Below the pieces are notes generated by a model. It was given only the letters and a program-made list of their open reading frames with translations. It made no database searches and was not told the DNA's origin. Shown here piece after piece: positions 53,604 through 63,719 of a stretch of 64,000 nt of DNA; positions within the stretch are counted from its first letter, which is position 1, and every line of letters begins with the position of its first letter. The stretch spans positions 248,001 through 312,000 of the forward strand of contig BBOA01000002.1 in assembly GCA_001485295.1 (NCBI GenBank). The letters run 5' to 3'. The position numbers and the translations under genes are program-made. The DNA is from Type-B symbiont of Plautia stali. GTDB lineage: Bacteria; Pseudomonadota; Gammaproteobacteria; Enterobacterales; Enterobacteriaceae.

Positions 53604-54097
53604 ATGTCTCCATGGAAAACCTTTATCGCAGTCCTGTCAGTGCTGTCAGCAGCCTGCGCCGCCACGCCGCCAAAAAACGTTACCGTCGTCGACGGGTTCG
53701 ATACTCAGTGTTATCTCGGCACCTAGTATGAGATTGCTCGCTTCAATTACCGCTTCGAACGTGGACTGGAACAGGTCGCCGCCACCTGTAGCCCACGCGT
53801 CAACGGCGGTCTCAAGGTGATTAACCGCAGTTACAAGCCGCAGAAGCAGAAGTGATAGGAGAGCGTGGGCGAGGCCTACTTTAGCCACGCTGAAAGTCTC
53901 CTTCTTCGGCCCCTTCTACGGCAGCCACAACGTCACCGCGCTGGACAAAGATTTGTGCGGGCCGAATCGTCACTATCTGTGGATTTTATCGCGCACGCTG
54001 CCGCCATAGATAAGGTCGTCAAGAAACAGTTGGTGAATCAAGCCCGCCACAGGCGGGATTCACGGTGGAAGAGCTGATCTGGATCAAACAGAAATAA
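53604..54097 (+). pseudogene. blc: Outer-membrane lipocalin Blc, degraded
   Basis: Blc is an outer-membrane lipoprotein lipocalin that binds lysophospholipids. The start (MSPWKTFIAVLSVLSAACAA, with a lipobox LSAAC) is good. The lipocalin motif GTWYEIARF reads GT, TAG, YEIARF (53724-53726). Further on are RFERGLEQVAATCSPR, NGGLKVINRSY and QKQK followed by two stops. After a frameshift the end is readable as VTALDKDLCGPNRHYLWILS and VEELIWIKQK, TAA. No frd genes lie between it and epmA, unlike E. coli. Confidence 0.92.
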
Positions 54098-54130
54098 CCG
54101 GTACGACAGAAGCGTACCGGTTGGGAGAGC

Positions 54131-54265
54131 TTACTGTGCAGTACGCTGAATAGCCTTACCGCCTGCTTCTACGTCCTTGCCGACACCACGGGTGGTGTTA
54201 CAGGCAGACAGCAGAGAGGAGAGCACGAGCACCGAAAAAATCGCAACAATACTTTTTTTTAACAT
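54131..54265 (-). CDS. ecnB: Entericidin B family bacteriolytic lipoprotein
   Basis: EcnB is a small cell-envelope lipoprotein toxin counteracted by EcnA and expressed in stationary phase. The 44-residue precursor reads [19 protein letters not shown], lipobox LSAC, then [14 protein letters not shown] and a short amphipathic end, closely matching E. coli EcnB. An A8 run lies at codons 2-5. Located between blc and efp as in E. coli. Confidence 0.9.
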   Translation of the reverse strand: MLKKSIVAIFSVLVLSSLLSACNTTRGVGKDVEAGGKAIQRTAQ

Positions 54266-54357
54266 GGCAATGTCCTTTTTGTGGTTGCAGTCAAGTACAG
54301 TGCTTTAAGCATAGACTGCTTGTGGCTGAACGTACTGAAACGCAGCGAAAAAAAAGG

Positions 54358-54468
54358 TTATCGCCCGGGGACTATTTCGCCGCGCGCGAGATCGTGAAAG
54401 GTATTGCAGGCGCTGAGCGTGCAACGGGCCAGTAGTACAAGAGTGAAAAGCGTTAGCTGCTTTTTCAT
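54358..54468 (-). CDS. ecnA: Probable entericidin A-like lipoprotein (short, possibly damaged)
   Basis: EcnA is the antidote lipoprotein to EcnB. A 36-codon frame with an AGAGGA site begins MKKQLTLFTLVLLARCTLSA and has a lipobox ending LSAC, then NTFHDLARGEIVPGR. The family pattern after Cys is NTARGFGEDI, so the middle looks rearranged and the amphipathic C-terminus is missing. Position and signal peptide support the assignment; function is doubtful. Confidence 0.55.
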   Translation of the reverse strand: MKKQLTLFTLVLLARCTLSACNTFHDLARGEIVPGR

Positions 54469-54520
54469 TCCTCTTAACTCACCAAAGAATAAAGGCGCAT
54501 CCTGAGATGTGCCTTCGTAC

Positions 54521-55087
54521 TTATTTGACGCGCGACACGTATTCGCCGGAGCGCGTATCGACTTTCACCACTTCGCCGATCTGGACGAACAGCGGCACTT
54601 TCACTACTGCGCCGGTCGCCAGCTTAGCAGGCTTGCCGCCGGTGCCGGCGGTATCGCCTTTCAGGCCCGGATCGGCTTCAATCACTTCCGATTCGATAAA
54701 GTTCGGCGCCTGCACGGCGATGACTTTGTTGTTCCACAGGGTGACGATACACTCTGTGTTGTCCTGCAGCCACTTCTGGACGTCTTCCAGCACTTTCGAT
54801 TCAACCTGATACTGCTCGAAGGTCTCCGGGTGCATAAGGTAGAAAAAGTCGCCGTCATTGTAAGAGTATTGCAACGTCATATCTACAACGTCCGCGCCTT
54901 CTGCTGAGTCGGTAGACTTGAAGGTTTTCTCAACGCGCGTGCCTGTCAGCAAACGACGCATCTTAACGCGTGCGAATGCCTGGCCTTTACCTGGCTTCAC
55001 GAACTCACTAGATTCGATGGCATACGGCTCGCCTTCGAACATGATTTTAAGACCGGAACGAAAATCGTTGCTAAGGTAAGTCGCCAT
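54521..55087 (-). CDS. efp: Translation elongation factor P
   Basis: EF-P relieves ribosome stalling at polyproline stretches. The 188-residue protein has the KOW domain with the modification site [10 protein letters not shown] (Lys34), followed by the two OB domains ([32 protein letters not shown]). The ATG at 55085-55087 gives MATYLSND; the frame is open upstream. It is divergent from epmB, with epmA nearby, so the beta-lysylation pathway is complete. Confidence 0.97.
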   Translation of the reverse strand: MATYLSNDFRSGLKIMFEGEPYAIESSEFVKPGKGQAFARVKMRRLLTGTRVEKTFKSTDSAEGADVVDMTLQYSYNDGDFFYLMHPETFEQYQVESKVLEDVQKWLQDNTECIVTLWNNKVIAVQAPNFIESEVIEADPGLKGDTAGTGGKPAKLATGAVVKVPLFVQIGEVVKVDTRSGEYVSRVK

Positions 55088-55127
55088 AAAGGCCCTCTGT
55101 AAATATTGAACTGGTAACAGCAAAAAA

Positions 55128-56156
55128 ATGGCACATATCATAACCCTAAAAACCCCTTCCAGAGAAGGCTGGTTGCAGCAACTTGCTGATGTTGTCACTG
55201 AACCCGATGAATTACTCCAACTTTTAGGCCTCGATCGACATCGGGAACTGGCAGCTGACGGCGATACCCGTCAGCCTTTCGCGCTGCGCGTGCCGCGCGC
55301 CTTTATCGCGCGGATGAAGCCAGGCGACGCGCGGGATCCGCTGTTGCTGCAGGTGCTCACGCAGCGCGAGGAGTTTATTCAGGCGCCGGGCTACAGCGCC
55401 GATCCACTCGATGAGCAGAGCAGCATGGTGCCAAGCTTGCTGCATAAATATCGCAACCGCGCGCTGCTGCTGGTAAAAGGCGGCTGCGCCGTCAACTGCC
55501 GCTACTGCTTCCGCCGCCATTTTCCCTATCAGGATAACCCAAGCAACAAGCGCAGCTGGCAGACGGCGATCAACTATATCGCCGCCCATCCCGAGCTGGA
55601 TGAACTTATATTTTCTGGCGGCGACCCGCTGATGGCGAAGGATCACGAGCTGGCGTGGCTGATTGACGCGCTGGCGCAAATCCCGCATTTGAAACGCCTG
55701 CGCATTCACAGCCGCCTGCCGGTGGTGATCCCGGCGCGTATTACCGACGCGCTATGTCATCTGCTCGCCGAAACGCGCCTGCAAGTATTAATGGTGACCC
55801 ATATCAACCATGCTCAGGAGATCGATGCGTCGCTGGCGGCTGCCATGCAGCAGCTGAAGCGCGCCGGCATCACCCTGCTAAACCAGAGTGTTCTGCTACG
55901 CGGCGTCAATGACAATGCCATTACGCTAGCTAGCCTCAGCAACGCGCTGTTCGACGCCGGTATTCTGCCCTATTACCTGCACGTGCTGGATAAAGTACAG
56001 GGCGCAGCACACTTTTTCGTCTCCGACGAGGAGGCGCGCGTGCTGGTACGAGAGCTGCTGACGCAGGTTTCCGGCTACATGGTGCCAAAGCTGGCGCGGG
56101 AGCTCGGCGGCGAGCCGAGCAAAACGCCGCTCGACCTGCAGCTACGTCAGGAATAA
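55128..56156 (+). CDS. epmB: L-lysine 2,3-aminomutase EpmB
   Basis: EpmB is the radical-SAM, PLP-dependent enzyme that makes (R)-beta-lysine for EF-P. The 342-residue protein has the radical-SAM CxxxCxxC cluster [17 protein letters not shown] (about residues 119-135), the SGGDPL motif, and the PLP Lys region near [10 protein letters not shown]. Followed by a terminator. Intact. Confidence 0.95.
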   Translation: MAHIITLKTPSREGWLQQLADVVTEPDELLQLLGLDRHRELAADGDTRQPFALRVPRAFIARMKPGDARDPLLLQVLTQREEFIQAPGYSADPLDEQSSMVPSLLHKYRNRALLLVKGGCAVNCRYCFRRHFPYQDNPSNKRSWQTAINYIAAHPELDELIFSGGDPLMAKDHELAWLIDALAQIPHLKRLRIHSRLPVVIPARITDALCHLLAETRLQVLMVTHINHAQEIDASLAAAMQQLKRAGITLLNQSVLLRGVNDNAITLASLSNALFDAGILPYYLHVLDKVQGAAHFFVSDEEARVLVRELLTQVSGYMVPKLARELGGEPSKTPLDLQLRQE

Positions 56157-56161
56157 CAGAC

Positions 56162-56190
56162 AAAAAACGGCCGGTAAACACCGGCCTTTA
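56162..56190. terminator. Terminator between epmB and the yjeI remnant
   Basis: GGCCGGT/ACCGGCC stem with A-run before and TTTA after, between converging genes. Confidence 0.75.
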
Positions 56191-56210
56191 TCAATAGGAT
56201 GGCGCAGTAA

Positions 56211-56567
56211 TTAAGCTTTCGCCGGACACTTATAGGCCTGACCATTCATTTTGCTATCGATCGGTGCAAAAGCAGACCACAGATTTTGCGTTGTGCTGGT
56301 GGCGCCGTAAATCACGTTGCCGCCTATTTCCGCCGCGCGGTTGCGCAGATCGTTCGCCGCGCCGCGCAGAGAGCTGTCTTCGCCGCCGGAGCCGCTCAGC
56401 CAGTTGCTTTGAGATCCGGTGACATTGCCCAGAAGCTGACAATCGCTGCCCGGCTGTTGATCGGTGAAAGTGATACGTTCGCCGCCGGCGCTCAGCTGGT
56501 GAGAGCTGCTTTATCCCGCTAGCAATAACGTACCGACCGCTAGTCCGAGCAAGAGGTTAATCCGCAT
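56211..56567 (-). pseudogene. yjeI: YjeI-type DUF4156 lipoprotein with a stop at the lipidated Cys
   Basis: YjeI is a small lipoprotein of unknown function encoded between epmB and groEL. The minus-strand frame starts MRINLLLGLAVGTLLLAG. The next codon, where the lipobox Cys should be, is TAA. After it the whole family sequence stays open: GERITFTDQQPGSDCQLLGN, SNWLSGSGGEDSSLRGAAND, GGNVIYG, and YKCPAKA before the native TAA. So one codon lesion, at the acylated residue, inactivates an otherwise clean 119-codon gene. Confidence 0.88.
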
Positions 56568-56701
56568 TGTAATCCTCATTTATTATCATCAGTATGGGGC
56601 GGCAGCGTAGCAGAAAAAATCTCTTTTTTCTTCACATTCATTGCCTTGAGCCCAAAAAGCCGAAGGTTTGCGCCCTTACTTATTCCTTTTCATCTGCGAA
56701 A

Positions 56702-56736
56702 GAAAAACCCCCGACCGTTTCCGATCGGGGGTTTTT
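56702..56736 (-). terminator. Terminator of the groES-groEL operon
   Basis: CCCCCGA/TCGGGGG stem with a 10-base loop and A/T runs on both sides, just after groL. Confidence 0.85.
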
Positions 56737-56760
56737 CAGAGCGCTAAAGCGTCAGGGCAA

Positions 56761-58407
<1,647 letters not shown>

Positions 58408-58446
58408 TTAAATTCAAATTCGTTTCGTTCAGTGAGTTCTGCGTAA

Positions 58447-58740
58447 TTACGCTTCAATAATCGCCAAGATATCGCTTTCAGAGATGATCAGCACTTCTTC
58501 GTTGTCGATCTTTTCGGTTTTAGCACCATAACCTTCGCTAAAGATCACTAGGTCTCCCACTTTGACGTCTAGCGGCTTCACATCGCCATTTTCCAAGATG
58601 CGACCATTTCCCACGGCCAGTACTTCGCCACGGGTTGATTTGCCTGCTGCAGAGCCGGTCAGAACGATGCCGCCAGCTGATTTTGCTTCAACTTCTTTAC
58701 GCTTGACAATAACGCGATCGTGCAACGGACGAATTTTCAT
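58447..58740 (-). CDS. groS: Co-chaperonin GroES
   Basis: GroES caps the GroEL cavity. The 97-residue protein starts [18 protein letters not shown], with the mobile loop [17 protein letters not shown] and the end [10 protein letters not shown]. The ATG at 58738-58740 follows AAGGAGAG; the frame is open nine codons upstream but that part is leader. Confidence 0.97.
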   Translation of the reverse strand: MKIRPLHDRVIVKRKEVEAKSAGGIVLTGSAAGKSTRGEVLAVGNGRILENGDVKPLDVKVGDLVIFSEGYGAKTEKIDNEEVLIISESDILAIIEA

Positions 58741-58834
58741 TAGATAGCTCTCCTTTAATAAGTCCAATCATTCATTTCTGGGTTGAAAGCCGGGCTGCAC
58801 AGGGTGCAGTGCTTCCCGGCCTCGTGGTGCAAGA

Positions 58835-58866
58835 GATAGGGTCGACCAAAATCGATTTCAAGGGGC
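58835..58866 (-). promoter_or_regulatory. Heat-shock (sigma-32) promoter of groES-groEL
   Basis: Read on the minus strand: CCCCTTGAA, about 13 bases, then ACCCTATCTC, matching the sigma-32 pattern CTTGAA/CCCCAT-T at the position used in E. coli. The -10 has CCCTAT instead of CCCCAT. Confidence 0.7.
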
Positions 58867-58942
58867 AAAAGGACAAATTTTTTACCTGACGATGACAACT
58901 ACCCATTTTTTGCGCGACTGCCTCGGCTTTAGCGCCGAGCAT

Positions 58943-58976
58943 AAAAAAAGCGCGATCTGAAAGTCACGCTTTTTTG
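58943..58976 (-). terminator. Terminator after fxsA
   Basis: Imperfect stem AAAAAGCGTGA/TCGCGCTTTTTT followed by a T-run on the minus strand. A perfect inverted repeat (CCTTAACGATCG/CGATCGTTAAGG, 58986-59012) lies just upstream, over the fxsA stop codon. Confidence 0.7.
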
Positions 58977-58987
58977 CTAAGCGGCCC

Positions 58988-59446
58988 TTAACGATCGTGG
59001 CGATCGTTAAGGCCGATGCTATCGTTGTCCTTACGCTCATATTCGCCGTCGACGGTAATGCCGCTATCAGGCCCGACGCCTAGTCCGCGCCAGACGTGCA
59101 GGTGCGGCATTAGACGCAGCGTCAGAAGCTTTTGCACCGGCGGCAGCAGTAGTAGCAGGCCTAGGAAGTCGGTGAAGAAACCGGGCAGCAGCAGCAGAAA
59201 ACCAGCGATGATCAGCGACACGCTTTCGATCATCTCTTCCGCCGGGCTTTCGTTGCGCGCCAGCTTCTCCTGCATCAGCATAAAGTTTTTCATGCCCTGG
59301 TTCTTCACCAGCGACATGCCAAGCGCCGAGGTGAAAATCACCATCAGTGTGGTCATCAGCACGCCCAGCGCGTGAGCCACCTGAATAAACAGACTGATCT
59401 CAATCCAAGCGAGCGCAAAAATAATTATTAACGGTAACCAGCGCAC
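58988..59446 (-). CDS. fxsA: Inner-membrane protein FxsA
   Basis: FxsA is a small integral membrane protein whose overexpression blocks F exclusion of phage T7. The 152-residue product has four hydrophobic segments, including LPLIIIFALAWIEISLFIQV and SLIIAGFLLLLPGFFTDFLG, and a charged C-terminal tail that ends in DRHDR, coded by the inverted repeat at the stop. Located between groS and aspA as usual. Confidence 0.92.
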   Translation of the reverse strand: MRWLPLIIIFALAWIEISLFIQVAHALGVLMTTLMVIFTSALGMSLVKNQGMKNFMLMQEKLARNESPAEEMIESVSLIIAGFLLLLPGFFTDFLGLLLLLPPVQKLLTLRLMPHLHVWRGLGVGPDSGITVDGEYERKDNDSIGLNDRHDR

Positions 59447-59793
59447 CGCATTCTCCTTTTAGTCAGGCTGCTCTGCGTCAGGCAGAGAGCGAAAGATGCC
59501 CTGTCAGACGGCATAGCAATGAGATGGGCTTGCCGCAACGTTAATTCAACCGCTGTTTTCAAATATTTACAGTAGGGGTAATTTTGTGCGCGATATCACA
59601 TATTATAGCGATGGCGCGTATAATTGATGCGTGGATACGTGTCCATGCTCGCGCTTTAACTCAACGGCAGTATATGATCGTACGCGCCGATGGTCGGGCG
59701 GATACACTGTCGGCCTCGGCTTTCCACGACAAATCGACACATCACCTGTGATGGATGGCGTCAGCGCAAGCTGCCAATAACAAGAAGGTTATC
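59447..59793. other. fxsA-aspA divergent intergenic region
   Basis: About 350 bases containing the fxsA upstream region and the aspA promoter with its CRP-like site. The frame upstream of aspA is open for a few codons only; no other gene is seen. Confidence 0.6.
59585..59624 (+). promoter_or_regulatory. CRP-like site and promoter of aspA
   Basis: TGTGC, six bases, TCACA (59585-59600) matches the CRP consensus with one mismatch. A TATAAT box lies at 59619-59624, placing the CRP centre close to -40, a class II arrangement. E. coli aspA is CRP-activated. Confidence 0.6.
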
Positions 59794-61230
59794 ATGGCGA
59801 ACAACATTCGTATCGAAGAAGACCTGCTAGGCATGCGTGAAGTCCCCGCCGATGCCTACTACGGCGTTCATACTCTGCGTGCGATTGAAAATTTCCATAT
59901 CAGCAACAGTAAAATCAGCGATATTCCCGAATTCGTGCGCGGCATGGTGATGGTGAAGAAGGCCTCCGCGCTTGCTAATAAAGAGCTGCAGACCATTCCG
60001 CGCAATATCGCCAACACTATTATTCAGGCCTGCGACGAAGTGCTGAACCACGGCAAGTGCATGGATCAGTTTCCCGTCGACGTCTATCAGGGCGGCGCGG
60101 GCACCTCGGTCAACATGAACACCAACGAAGTGCTGGCTAATATCGGTCTGGAGCTGATGGGCCACCAGAAAGGCGACTATCAGTTCCTCAACCCGAACGA
60201 TCACGTCAATAAGTGCCAGTCCACCAACGACGCCTACCCTACCGGCTTCCGCATCGCGGTCTACAGCTCGATCCTAAAGCTGCTAGAGAGCATCAGCGCA
60301 CTGGGCGACGGCTTTGAGCGCAAGGCGGCGGAGTTCGAGACCATCCTAAAAATGGGCCGTACCCAGCTGCAGGACGCGGTGCCGATGACGCTGGGCCAAG
60401 AGTTCCATGCCTTCCACGTTTTGCTCAACGAAGAGACGCGCAGTATTCTGCGCACCGCCGAACTGCTGCTAGAGGTGAACCTCGGCGCCACGGCGATCGG
60501 CACACGCCTCAACACGCCAGACGGCTATCAACAGCTGGCGGTGCAGTACCTCGCCGAAGTGAGCAACCTGCCGGTGGTGCCGGCGGAAGATCTGATCGAA
60601 GCAACCTCCGACTGCGGCGCCTACGTCATGGTGCACTCCTCGCTTAAGCGCCTAGCGGTGAAGCTGTCGAAAATCAGCAACGACCTGCGTCTGCTCTCGT
60701 CAGGCCCGCGCGCCGGCCTGAACGAGATCAACCTGCCTGAGCTGCAGGCGGGCTCTTCCATCATGCCCGCCAAGGTCAACCCGGTAGTGCCAGAAGTGGT
60801 GAATCAGGTCTGCTTCAAGGTAATCGGCAACGACACGACGTTAACCATGGCGGCGGAAGCGGGTCAGCTGCAGCTCAACGTCATGGAACCGGTGATCGGC
60901 CAAGTGCTGTTCGAGTCGATCAGCATCCTGACCAACGCCTGCTATAATCTGCTGGAGAAATGCGTCAACGGCATTACTGCCAACAAAGCAGAGTGCGAAG
61001 CCTATGTCTTCAACTCTATCGGCATCGTCACCTACCTGAACCCGTATATCGGCCACCACAACGGCGATATCGTCGGCAAAATCTGCGCGGAGACCGGCAA
61101 AAGCGTGCGCGAAGTGGTGCTGGAGCGCGGTCTGCTGATCGAGAGTGAGCTGGACGACATCTTCTCGGTGCAGAATCTGATGTACCCGGTCTACAAGGCC
61201 AAACGCTACACTGACGACAACGAACAGTAA
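59794..61230 (+). CDS. aspA: Aspartate ammonia-lyase
   Basis: AspA converts aspartate to fumarate and ammonia. The 478-residue protein has the lyase signature and catalytic Ser loop [11 protein letters not shown] (about residue 318), the DAYPTGFR segment, and [14 protein letters not shown]. The ATG at 59794 after AAGAAGG gives [12 protein letters not shown], the family start. Intact, although its usual partner transporter DcuA next door is broken. Confidence 0.96.
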   Translation: MANNIRIEEDLLGMREVPADAYYGVHTLRAIENFHISNSKISDIPEFVRGMVMVKKASALANKELQTIPRNIANTIIQACDEVLNHGKCMDQFPVDVYQGGAGTSVNMNTNEVLANIGLELMGHQKGDYQFLNPNDHVNKCQSTNDAYPTGFRIAVYSSILKLLESISALGDGFERKAAEFETILKMGRTQLQDAVPMTLGQEFHAFHVLLNEETRSILRTAELLLEVNLGATAIGTRLNTPDGYQQLAVQYLAEVSNLPVVPAEDLIEATSDCGAYVMVHSSLKRLAVKLSKISNDLRLLSSGPRAGLNEINLPELQAGSSIMPAKVNPVVPEVVNQVCFKVIGNDTTLTMAAEAGQLQLNVMEPVIGQVLFESISILTNACYNLLEKCVNGITANKAECEAYVFNSIGIVTYLNPYIGHHNGDIVGKICAETGKSVREVVLERGLLIESELDDIFSVQNLMYPVYKAKRYTDDNEQ

Positions 61231-61251
61231 GTCGATCGACTACGATGAGAG

Positions 61252-61287
61252 AAAAGGCGCGCCGCGACCAACACGGCGCGCCTTTTT
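61252..61287 (+). terminator. Terminator after aspA
   Basis: A strong 9-bp stem GGCGCGCCG/CGGCGCGCC with TTTTT. Confidence 0.9.
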
Positions 61288-61333
61288 ATTTGGTACATAG
61301 CTTGCTGTCTTTACCACTTTTATGAGGTGACGA

Positions 61334-61811
61334 ATGATCGTAGTTGAATTAGCGATCGTCCTGCTGGCGATCTGTTTGGGCGCGCGGCTGGGCAGCATCG
61401 GGTTGGCGGCGGGCTGGTCTGCAGGCTGCAGTCGGGCACCATTCCCTTCGATGTGATTGAAATTATTGTGGCGGCGTCGACGTCATCCGCGCTACGTCAC
61501 TCTGCTGGCGCCGCTGGTGACCTACACCATGAGGCTGCTGGCGGGCACCGGTGATACCGCATTTTCGACGCTGCCGATGATAGCTGAAGTGGCGAAAGAG
61601 CAAAGGGTGCACACATCGCGTCCGCTCTCTATCGCCGTGGTCTCCTCGCAGATCACTATCACCGCCTCGCCGCTCTCTACGGCGGTAGTCTTTTTCGCCT
61701 CGCTGCTGCTGCCCGCCATTCTCTCGACGATGATCGGCCTGTTTCTCCGCCAAGCTAGTGACTAATTTCCTCGACAAAGAATTGCATGAAGATGAGGTGT
61801 ACCAAGCATAG
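61334..61811 (+). pseudogene. dcuA: C4-dicarboxylate antiporter DcuA, truncated and frameshifted
   Basis: DcuA exchanges aspartate, fumarate and succinate across the inner membrane. The start is normal (MIVVELAIVLLAICLGARLG). The frame then breaks and continues as GTIPFDVIEII, RRHPRYVTLLAPLVTYTM, AGTGDTAFSTLPMIAEVAKE and SSQITITASPLSTAVVFFAS. After another shift it ends VTNFLDKELHEDEVYQA, TAG. The C-terminal half (over 200 codons) is deleted. Other lesions are small indels. Confidence 0.9.
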
Positions 61812-61886
61812 CCTCGTTACAACCTGTAAATCCTGCTGCGTGGCGAGCGTGCTATCATTGACCCTTTCCGCAAAAGGAGCGACGCG

Positions 61887-61931
61887 ATGAACGCCGTTAT
61901 AATTCTCTGTACCGCGCCTAACAACGCCAGC
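61887..61931 (+). pseudogene. cutA: CutA fragment fused to dsbD
   Basis: CutA is a small trimeric protein linked to divalent cation tolerance. An AAGGAG site precedes the ATG, and the first ~15 codons match CutA ([15 protein letters not shown]). The frame then passes directly into the middle of DsbD ([12 protein letters not shown]). The rest of cutA and the first half of dsbD are deleted. Confidence 0.8.
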
Positions 61932-62815
61932 GTGCAGACGCGCTTGACGCTGTGGAGCAACCGCCAGCAGAGCGGATCGCTGTTCGGCGTCTTTTTGCGC
62001 TGTTCGGCGTCTTTTTGATGGGCGCACTGGCGGGTCTGATCTGCTCGTCCTGTACCACCGCGCCGCTCAGCGCCATCCTGCTCTATATAGCCCAGAGCGG
62101 CAATATGTGGGCGGGCGCTGGCGCGCCGTGGCTCTATGCAATAGGCATGGGCCTACCGCTGATCGTGATCACGATGTTTGGCAACCGCCTACTGCCGAAA
62201 AGCGGCCCTTGGATGCAGACGGTCAAACAGGGCTTCGGCTTCGTTATTCTCGCCCCGGCGATCTTTTTGCTGGAGCGCTTGCTGGGCGAGGTATGGGGCA
62301 TGCGGCTCTAGAGTGCGCTGGACATCGCCTGCTTCGCTTGGGCGTTTTGCAGCAGGCCGGCGCGGCCACGGCGGCAAATGGCGCATCGTGCAGATAGCAA
62401 TGCTAGGCGCGGCGCTTATCGGCGCGCGTCCTTTGCAGGAGCGAGTGTGGGGCGCGACCGCCGCCGCGCAGACAGCGACGCAGTTGCCTTTCCAGCGTAT
62501 CACCTCTGCCGCGCAGCTGGAGCGCGCGCTGCAGCAGGCAGACGGTCGCGTCCGTATGGTCGATCTTTATGCCGACTGGTGCGTAGCGTGCAAAGAATTT
62601 GAAAAGTATACGCTGGGCCATCTGCAGGTGCTGCAGGCGAACGTGAACGCGAACAACACCGCCGATAACGCGCTGTTACAGCGTCTTCAGGTGCTTGGCC
62701 TGTTGACCATCCTGTTTTTTTGACGCGCAGGGCCATGAAATTCCTGCGGCGCGCGTCACGGGGCTTTCTCGACGCTGAAGATTTCCGCGCGCATTTGCAG
62801 AATCAGGCGCGCTAA
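61932..62815 (+). pseudogene. dsbD: Thiol:disulfide interchange protein DsbD, C-terminal half, frameshifted
   Basis: DsbD carries electrons from thioredoxin to periplasmic DsbC/DsbG. Only the later transmembrane region and the C-terminal thioredoxin domain remain: [20 protein letters not shown], a 20-bp duplication, [38 protein letters not shown], then TAG for Trp. After a shift it reads LYADWCVACKEFEKYT (active site CVAC kept), QVLGLLTILFF, a T7 run that shifts the frame, GHEIPAARVTG, and HLQNQAR with TAA at 62813-62815. Confidence 0.9.
61978..62017 (+). repeat. 20-bp perfect tandem duplication in dsbD
   Basis: CGCTGTTCGGCGTCTTTTTG occurs twice in tandem. With one copy removed the DsbD frame reads [14 protein letters not shown] as expected, so this is a causal frameshift. 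Confidence 0.95.
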
Positions 62816-62869
62816 ACGACACTAGTCTAACCCCGCTGCAGGCGGATGCGTACAAAGAGGAGACGTAAT

Positions 62870-63412
62870 TTACAGTGTGAACAGATACTCGAGCATGCAC
62901 TGAATGTGCTCGAAAAAAATGGAATGGCGGTGACGACGTCATTACCGCAGCTGGAGGGACACTGGCACAATCGCGACGCCCTGCTCTACGATGCGCTGCG
63001 CTATCATGGCCAGCAGTCGATATCTGGCGAGCCAGTGTTGCTCAACGACCAGTCGACAGCGAGCAGAAGCTGCTAGCGTGCTATCAGGTATTGAGCGAGC
63101 AGGTGCAGAAAGACCGCTATCCCGGCTATTTATTTATCGCCGCCTGCAGCTTCTATCCACAGCCGGATCAGCCCGTGCATCAGGTTGCCGAGCAGCAGAA
63201 ACAGGCCTCCTAGCATTTCACCCACAGCATTCTGGTGGAGCTGGGGCTGGATAAACCGACGATGATGGCGGGTCAGCTAGAGCTTATTCTATAAGGCTGC
63301 CTCAGCAGGCTGCTAGTGAAGTGTAATGCGTAGGACATGGCAACCAGCCAAACTTCTGGCGGAAAACATGCTCTGCATCGGGCTGTACCGCGCTAACGGC
63401 GCGCTGGCATAG
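62870..63412 (+). pseudogene. yjdC: TetR-family regulator YjdC, degraded
   Basis: YjdC is a TetR-family regulator encoded between dsbD and the tRNA-Phe gene in E. coli. A ribosome binding site (AGAGGAGA) is present, but no ATG lies at the expected start (QCEQILEHALNVLEKNGMA). The sequence goes on as HWHNRDALLYDALRYHGQQ, frameshifts to QKLLACYQVLSEQVQKDRYP, GYLFIAACSFYPQPDQPVHQ, TAG, HFTHSILVELGLDKPTMMAG, TAA, GCLSRLLV, then LLAENMLCIGLYRANGALA and a stop at 63410-63412. Part of the helix-turn-helix is deleted. Confidence 0.85.
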
Positions 63413-63470
63413 GCTTTGACTGAAAAGCAGGTAATCAGTCACGTTTTGCCGCTTTTTTACGGCAAAGGCG

Positions 63471-63499
63471 TTGACGCGCAGCGGCCAGTAGGGTTTAAT
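63471..63499 (+). promoter_or_regulatory. Promoter of tRNA-Phe
   Basis: TTGACG and TTTAAT are separated by 17 bases and followed by a GC-rich discriminator (GCGCCCC), typical of stringently controlled stable-RNA promoters. The tRNA begins 11 bases after the -10. Confidence 0.8.
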
Positions 63500-63509
63500 G
63501 CGCCCCGTG

Positions 63510-63585
63510 GCCCGAATAGCTCAGTCGGTAGAGCAGGGGATTGAAAATCCCCGTGTCCCTGGTTCGATTCCGGGTTCGGGCACCA
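63510..63585 (+). tRNA. pheU: tRNA-Phe (GAA)
   Basis: 76 bases with anticodon GAA in the loop TTGAAAA, a fully paired acceptor stem GCCCGAA/TTCGGGC, the TTCGATTC T-loop and an encoded CCA. Compared with E. coli, the acceptor pair changes are compensatory (G-C to A-T). Intact. Confidence 0.97.
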
Positions 63586-63591
63586 CAAATT

Positions 63592-63620
63592 AAAGAACCC
63601 AACCTATGGCTGGGTTTTTG
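63592..63620 (+). terminator. Terminator after tRNA-Phe
   Basis: AACCCA/TGGGTT stem followed by TTTTGTTTTT. Confidence 0.75.
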
Positions 63621-63719
63621 TTTTTGTGCGTCCTGCCTAGTCTGATTTTCCTTTATTATTATTGCTCAGTCCTTCCCCGGCAAGATACTCGCTTGCATTA
63701 CGCCGCTCAGGAGATCATT

